From: Tanytarsus gracilentus
Lineage: Eukaryota; Arthropoda; Insecta; Diptera; Chironomidae
Direction: 5' to 3'
DNA: 64,000 nucleotides
Assembly (NCBI GenBank): GCA_038502055.1
Contig: JAXRKN010000039.1
Span: forward strand, 2,356,001 to 2,420,000
A model generated the notes under the pieces. The model worked only from the letters and a program-made list of their open reading frames with translations, searched no databases and was not told the DNA's origin. Shown here piece by piece: positions 58,301 through 64,000 of this stretch. The number at the start of each line of letters is the position of its first letter. The stretch's first letter is position 1. The position numbers were made by a program, and so were the translations under genes.

Positions 58301-61300
58301 TTTGTGAATGAATAAATTGTACTTTTGCCCTCACACCACCCGCGCACTTCCGATTAAAATAAGAGAGCTGTTATTAAACTTTCTCATTCATTTTTATTTA
58401 AGATCACGAGCATTTCATTTTATGACTCATCCCATAAAATTTTCAACTTTTCGCTTTAATATTTTCGTGCATGTGATGAGAGCGAAAAAAAAAAGTTTTT
58501 ACGTTTCATTAAATTTTCTTCGCTGACTGATGCGAACATTAAATGTATAGTGTAGCTACTTTTGAGATATGGATGATACTATCGCATGGAAATTGACCAT
58601 AAAACCATTAAATTATCTGTCGAGGATTTCTTTATACTGCATGCAGTTATGAAATTTATCACTTTAGCTATGAGGGTGATCATAGATGCTCCTGAACCTC
58701 AATCGTATAGAATTTTATTTGAGGAAGAATAAAAATGATAAAAACAAAACATAAGGAAGAATGTTTATTGGTGAAGTATAAAAATATACATTTTAAGAAT
58801 AATTCATGAAGATGTGCCTATCTCATAGACATATACAAAAACAACAGCGTCGGAATAACAAGAGTCGAGAGGGCAAAATATTATTACTCTGCCTTTAGTC
58901 TTTATTGCATCTTAAACGCAATATACTCTTTAACATCCACTCTCACTCTCATGTTACGCCATAACTTTTTTCTTTTTATTATATTGCCATATGAGAAGAT
59001 CATCATCATGCGAAAGATGATTCTGTATTGCATATTTTCTCGGGCAGCACGAGAATATTAAATATAATTTTATTGAAAACTATTGCTTGTGTTTCCTTAT
59101 CTCGCATTCACCCTCTCTCTCTTACTCATTCGGCAATAATAATAATGAATGTTTACATTTCTCATCTTAAAAAGAGGAAATTTAATTTTCCCTGAACTTC
59201 AGTTTGAATTTTCTGCAGCAGATTCACTTAACAATGCAATGGTGAAATATATGATTAAAAGTCAGGGCAAACATTTGTGCAAGATATAAGATAGAAAGAA
59301 AACTTTAATGTATTGTCTTAAAAATTCTCAACCTATCAAACATTTGATAAGAACTAGTTCGTACAAACTTATGATATTGTAAAGACTTTCAAGGGCTGGA
59401 ACCCACGTTCTTTAAAAAATTATATATAAGAAAATTTAAGTAATGCAATGTAAAAATTATCAAAATATTAAAATTCATAAATCATCAACTTCCAACATAT
59501 TCAAAGCGAGACATTAAAAAAGAATAAAATTTTATTTCTGTGTGCAGTAGCGAAAAAAAGCAATGATGAGTTAAGTTTTCAAGTTGAATTATATACACAG
59601 CTCGCAGCCATACTTAAAAGAAGAAGCAAAGAGAAGTAAAAAATAAGACACACATAAGAAGGCATGAAGTGGAAGAGAGAAGAAAAAAAGAATGTCGGCA
59701 GTGAAGAAAAAAAACTTAATTTGTATTGTGCTACATTATGGCGGAAGACTTATTGCACTTTCGAACTTCACGTTTGCCAGCAGAAATCTTCACATTCCAC
59801 TAAATGGAACGAGAAAAAGGAAATTCACTTTTCTTCCTTTCCTGCGGTGAATAAGGTAATCTTGAAAGACTCAAATTGCCACAGCCATTACAATCCTCAT
59901 TTCTTTTTCATTCATTTTCCATCTCCCTTTTATGCAAATTGATATTACAAAGAATGAATTTTTATCTCTTTTCATATTCTTTGTGAATAACAACCATAAA
60001 TTATTACTCTCGTTGCTAAAACTCGAAATGAAGGGTGAAATTCGCAAAAATGGTAAGGTCAAGTTGCGAAATTGAACCTTAAAAAAATGGTCTCTATGAA
60101 AATGCACTCAATCATGCCAAGAGGGATTTTCTGCAGGAAATTTATCGTCTCCTAACGTGAAACGGAGATTTTTCATTTTAATTGTTCGTCGTATTGTAAA
60201 AGATTGCGAGATCATTATGTAAATTATGTCTCAAGATGTCTCTCACTCGGCTATGTGTAGATATGCAATTTGTTGTATACCGAGAGAGAGTTGAGTCAAA
60301 TGAAAAAAAAGAAGGCTTCAAAATATCATCAATCATTCTTGAAAATATGTCTATGTTTAAGCTCAATGACGGAGTTTTTCTAATGGGCCATGAATGTGTT
60401 TTTTCTCCCCATTTTTTATACGTCAATGCCTTTTCAGTATGAAAGCGTGTAGGACTTTATAATACAAGCCACGATTAAATATTTGATAAATCTGATTTTA
60501 ATTTTCTAGCACACGCAAAAAAAGTACTTTAAAAAAATCTTTCAGAAAATTCAACTTTTAATTTTTTGTTTTAAAATTTTCAAACAAACGAAATCTACGA
60601 AATCAAACAAAAAGAAATATTTATAGATAAAATTTTGTTTCCCTCCTCAAATATTTCATTGATGTTTATTCCCGCGCGGGTTTATCATTATTTTAGCATT
60701 CTCATGAAAAATTATCGACGGAGGAATTGAGAATTGCCTTCGCACAAAAAAAAACTTTTCATCTCTGCGGGTATGAATTTTTGGGTAAATACAAAAAACA
60801 TCACGGAATAAATAATTGCTCAACATTCAATGGTGAAATGGTTGTGTGCGTATAATGTGAACACTTCTTTTTTTGGGAGGGGGTCATTTATTAATAATTT
60901 GCAGCGATTATTACCATAGAAATCGTTAAAGATAATGATCGTTAATGGATTGCAAATCATGATAGGAGTGGAGCTTTATTTGGATTATTTGCAATGAATT
61001 ATGGAAACAATCTGGATGGTAACAAATTGTTTCCGACGAAAGCTTCTAGCGTGATAAATTATGCTTAGGGATTTGAGACTTTTTCTGGTGCTTAAATCTC
61101 GCAAAAAAATTTGAGTGAAAATTTAATTTAATTAATCAAGAAATTTATTTTAAGGTTTTTCAATTTAAAGAAAATTAATTTTTTTTGTTAATTTCAAATG
61201 ATTCAAATGTCACCGACAAATCTACAGCGACAATCATGAACTGTTTAGTACCCATTTCACTTTACGCCATTGCCTAGCATTTCATATCTTTTAAAAAGTG

Positions 61301-64000
61301 ACAAAAATCATCGAGTGACACTTCAATCTCACATTTTTCTCCATCCGTCTCATCGAGGTCAAATTAATCAAAGAGCGGATGAGTGAAAAGATAATTTATT
61401 CAAAGGACTTTTGACCTTGGCATTCGACGTTGATTTAGCGTCTTGCCACTCCATTTATCCTTCAATCAACGAAGTTAAAAGTTGGCTCTTTCATTAACGT
61501 GCTTCCGTCGTTTTCTCATCTCTTTTAAAAGCGTTTTCTTCAAGCACTTTCCATGACAATCATCAAATTATCTTCCTTCTTTTGTAAACAAACTTTTTTT
61601 TATTCACTTTCTCATTTCACAGATGTACACTCCGTGAGCGATAAATTGAGAACATAAAACGATTTACATCGACTTTATGCCTTGTTGTCGAGGTAGTTTG
61701 AGAGAGAGAAAAAAACATGAAATGATGCACATGAAGATGACAGTTGAGAAAACGAGCTATTTTTTGCACTCGAATGCTTTCAGCTTGCACACACACAAAA
61801 AGAGCTTGCAGCTGCATTTACTTTCTTTTCTCCTGCCCGACTTTTCCAACTCAATTGAATTGAATTGTCGCTTCTTTTAACAATTTTGTCATCAAAATGT
61901 TTTTACTTCCAACTAGCGAAGTGTTTTTTTCTCTATAAAAGCTCATTCGCTTCCTCATTCCTCTTTTATGGAAGATATATGGGGAGGAAGAACAGAGAAA
62001 TGCAGTGTTTTCAATGCATATTTAAAAAAGCAGCAGCAGTCGGAGAAAGTTTTACCCTTCTTCATGTTCATTCGACGACATTCTGATATGAAAAAATCTT
62101 CTTTTGTAAAATTTCTTCTCATTTTACAAGAGATTTGAAACTAAGTGAAATAACGATGGAAAAGTTAAAGAGCTCTTCTTGCACCATCATTCTTACATTG
62201 ATGGCTAGCTTTACTGCATGTTCATATCCTCCTTTATTTCCGTGAAAGTTAAAACTATTTCCTTTAGAATGTAAACAAAGATAATTTTTTTAAACTAAAA
62301 AGAGTTGGAATGAAACTTAATTAAAATATTTTCCACGTTTTGTATTTTACGCGACGGATATTTAATTAAAAATACATGTGATTTCATTTTGCTTCTTTTG
62401 AGAGATATTAAAAGTAATAAAAAATTCCAGGAAAAATAATGTAAATGTTCAAATTTGATAAGAAGCTTACATTTCTAACTGAAGTATCAAAAAGTATTAA
62501 ACTTTTCAACAACAATGTGTTCAATCCGTTGAATAACAAAAAAATTATTCATGAATGAAATGTATCTTCTTTCAGTGCAGTTTCAATAAATTTCTTGAGA
62601 AAACTTTTTTTTCCGATTAAATTTAACGTTTAGCATCGAGATTATATATTTTAATACGAGAAATAAATCTGAGCTTTGCAATTATTTGTACAAAAAACTT
62701 TTTTACTAGTAATTAAGCAATTTTTATTTTAAGTAAACTTGTAAAACAAAAACTTTGCCTGCGGGTATTTCTTGTTCACTTGTCAAGACACCACTTGTAC
62801 TCGTTATTAAGCTATTAAAACTTTAGTTTTTACATCAAACTTTTTTCAGGGTGTAAGTAGTATAATTTTGCACTTTATAAATGGAGTAATCGCATTTTTT
62901 TGTTGATATTAAAAGAAGAAAACTTATAAATTTGAGAAGAACTAGATGTTTTATAGTTTCATGTTTCTTAGAAAATGAAGCTGCACGAATATAATTTTAA
63001 ATAAAAATCTCTCTGAAATAAAACCCGAGTTGAGTTGTGAGTTGCAGAGAACAACGTAAAATGTACTCGAGTGAAATAATTAAATATTTTTCTCGCTCTT
63101 AATTAAAAACAGTCTTCAGCATCAATGAAACAAGTTTAAGCAAAAGATGTAAAAATTATGAGACGAGAAATTCTTTTGTACATTTCCTAAGAGCTAAAAA
63201 ATCTTTTTAATATTGTGGCTTAAGGAATAAACTTTATTAAAAGCTTAAAAGATTGTTTAAAAAGCTTTGATAGTTTTTCTCATTTTCTTATTAATTTTAT
63301 GACTCTTGAGAAAAATTAATAAACGACAACAAATGCTTAAGAGATTGCAATTTTAATATAATGCAAAAGTTTCCGTTGAAAGAAAATTTAATTCATTTAA
63401 ATCTTATTGAACAAATGAACAATTTTCGTAATAATTTTATTACAATATGTTGAGGTAAACCTATATTTAGGTTTCAGAAGTGAAGTTCATTGAGAGGAAG
63501 TGTTTTACCACGCACATAATCAAAATTGTCACAAAAGACTCTTTTGAAAGGAAAAAATCCACTTTATGTGTCGGTTGAAAATATTTGAAGGGCTTTTATG
63601 TCGTTTTGGCAAACACTTTTAAAGAATAGCAGACAAATGATATTTTAGAGTGCGAGTGATTTATAAGAAAAATTGTAGAAAAGTTGATTCATGATTTTTA
63701 AAGCATTTTTCAGTTCAGTTACTGTAAAAATCTTCAACTTTTGCAACCAAATATTTTGACCTTTTCAAAACAAATCATTAAAAATATCATAAGTATCAAA
63801 TGTCCGTTGAATGAAAAATCTACTTAACATAAATCTTTAAAGCATAGATGAGAATGGATTGAACAATTGACATAAAATATTTTTCATCTCTTATTTAAAA
63901 AAATCATTATTAAATCCTTTAACTAAGCAAGCAAAAAAAGTAAAGAAAAAGTCAAGAAAATTTCATCGAACAAAAACAAGTTAAATAAAGTCAAAAAGTT

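Larger units (their letters stand above)
54312..64000. other. 9.7-kb gene-free region upstream of repo
   Basis: No coding exon, tRNA or recognisable repeat was found on either strand. Frames are all under about 95 codons and lack homology or splice support. The sequence is AT-rich with scattered CA, GA and GAT runs. The part next to repo must hold its promoter and holds two Gcm-type sites; degenerate CTGCGGGT copies occur near 60766 and 62758. The likeliest content is repo cis-regulatory DNA or the flank of a gene beyond 64000. Confidence 0.6.

Noticed and set aside
59664..60107. Frames of 78-92 codons on both strands in the repo upstream desert
   Set aside because: Low-complexity Lys/Phe/Ser composition expected from AT-rich DNA, with no domain, signal peptide or splice context.

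Overview
This is AT-rich nuclear DNA of an insect, most likely a nematoceran fly (a chironomid-like midge fits, but the species cannot be fixed from the window). The evidence is compact genes with short GT-AG introns, an ionotropic receptor, midline fasciclin, RN-tre, a repo glial homeobox gene and a neighbouring pair of CTP:phosphocholine cytidylyltransferase genes. All gene models below were assembled by eye from reading frames and splice signals.

Layout. 1-1747 (-): 5' part of an ionotropic receptor. 2.6-7.8 kb: two convergent cytidylyltransferase genes sharing a nearly identical stretch of catalytic exon. 9.4-12.4 kb (-): METTL6, a tRNA m3C methyltransferase gene, followed on the same strand by a chain of small non-coding exons whose introns each hold one C/D-box snoRNA (nine candidates, five guide elements with recognisable rRNA targets). 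13.1-17.4 kb (+): midline fasciclin. 17.6-19.6 kb (-): DDX56-type DEAD-box helicase. 19.9-23.6 kb (+): CDYL-like crotonase-fold corepressor, with a secreted cysteine-rich protein gene nested antisense in its last intron. 23.8-27.4 kb (-): strumpellin (WASH complex). 27.9-30.2 kb (+): ANKRD13 ubiquitin-binding protein. 30.7-32.1 kb (-): glycine N-methyltransferase. 33.1-39.8 kb (+): a 2211-residue protein with ankyrin repeats, a HEXXH metallopeptidase-like segment, one membrane span, a NACHT NTPase and four long C-terminal repeats. 40.2-42.5 kb (-): RN-tre RabGAP with two possible last exons. 43.0-46.7 kb (-): USP20/33 deubiquitinase. 47.4-49.1 kb (-): condensin subunit barren/CAP-H, head-to-head with an unrecognised nuclear-looking gene (49.2-50.1 kb, +). 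50.6-54.3 kb (-): repo. 54.3-64.0 kb: no gene seen, a candidate repo regulatory domain with two Gcm-type sites.

How the parts fit. Most are unrelated housekeeping genes packed as divergent or convergent pairs. Two regions stand out. First, METTL6 seems to carry in its 3' untranslated introns a GAS5-like set of rRNA 2'-O-methylation guides, joining a tRNA-modifying enzyme to an rRNA-modification RNA cluster; several guides look like duplicated and diverged pairs. Second, the ankyrin-peptidase-NACHT protein has the layout of a membrane-anchored STAND (NLR-like) sensor, a class not known in Drosophila.
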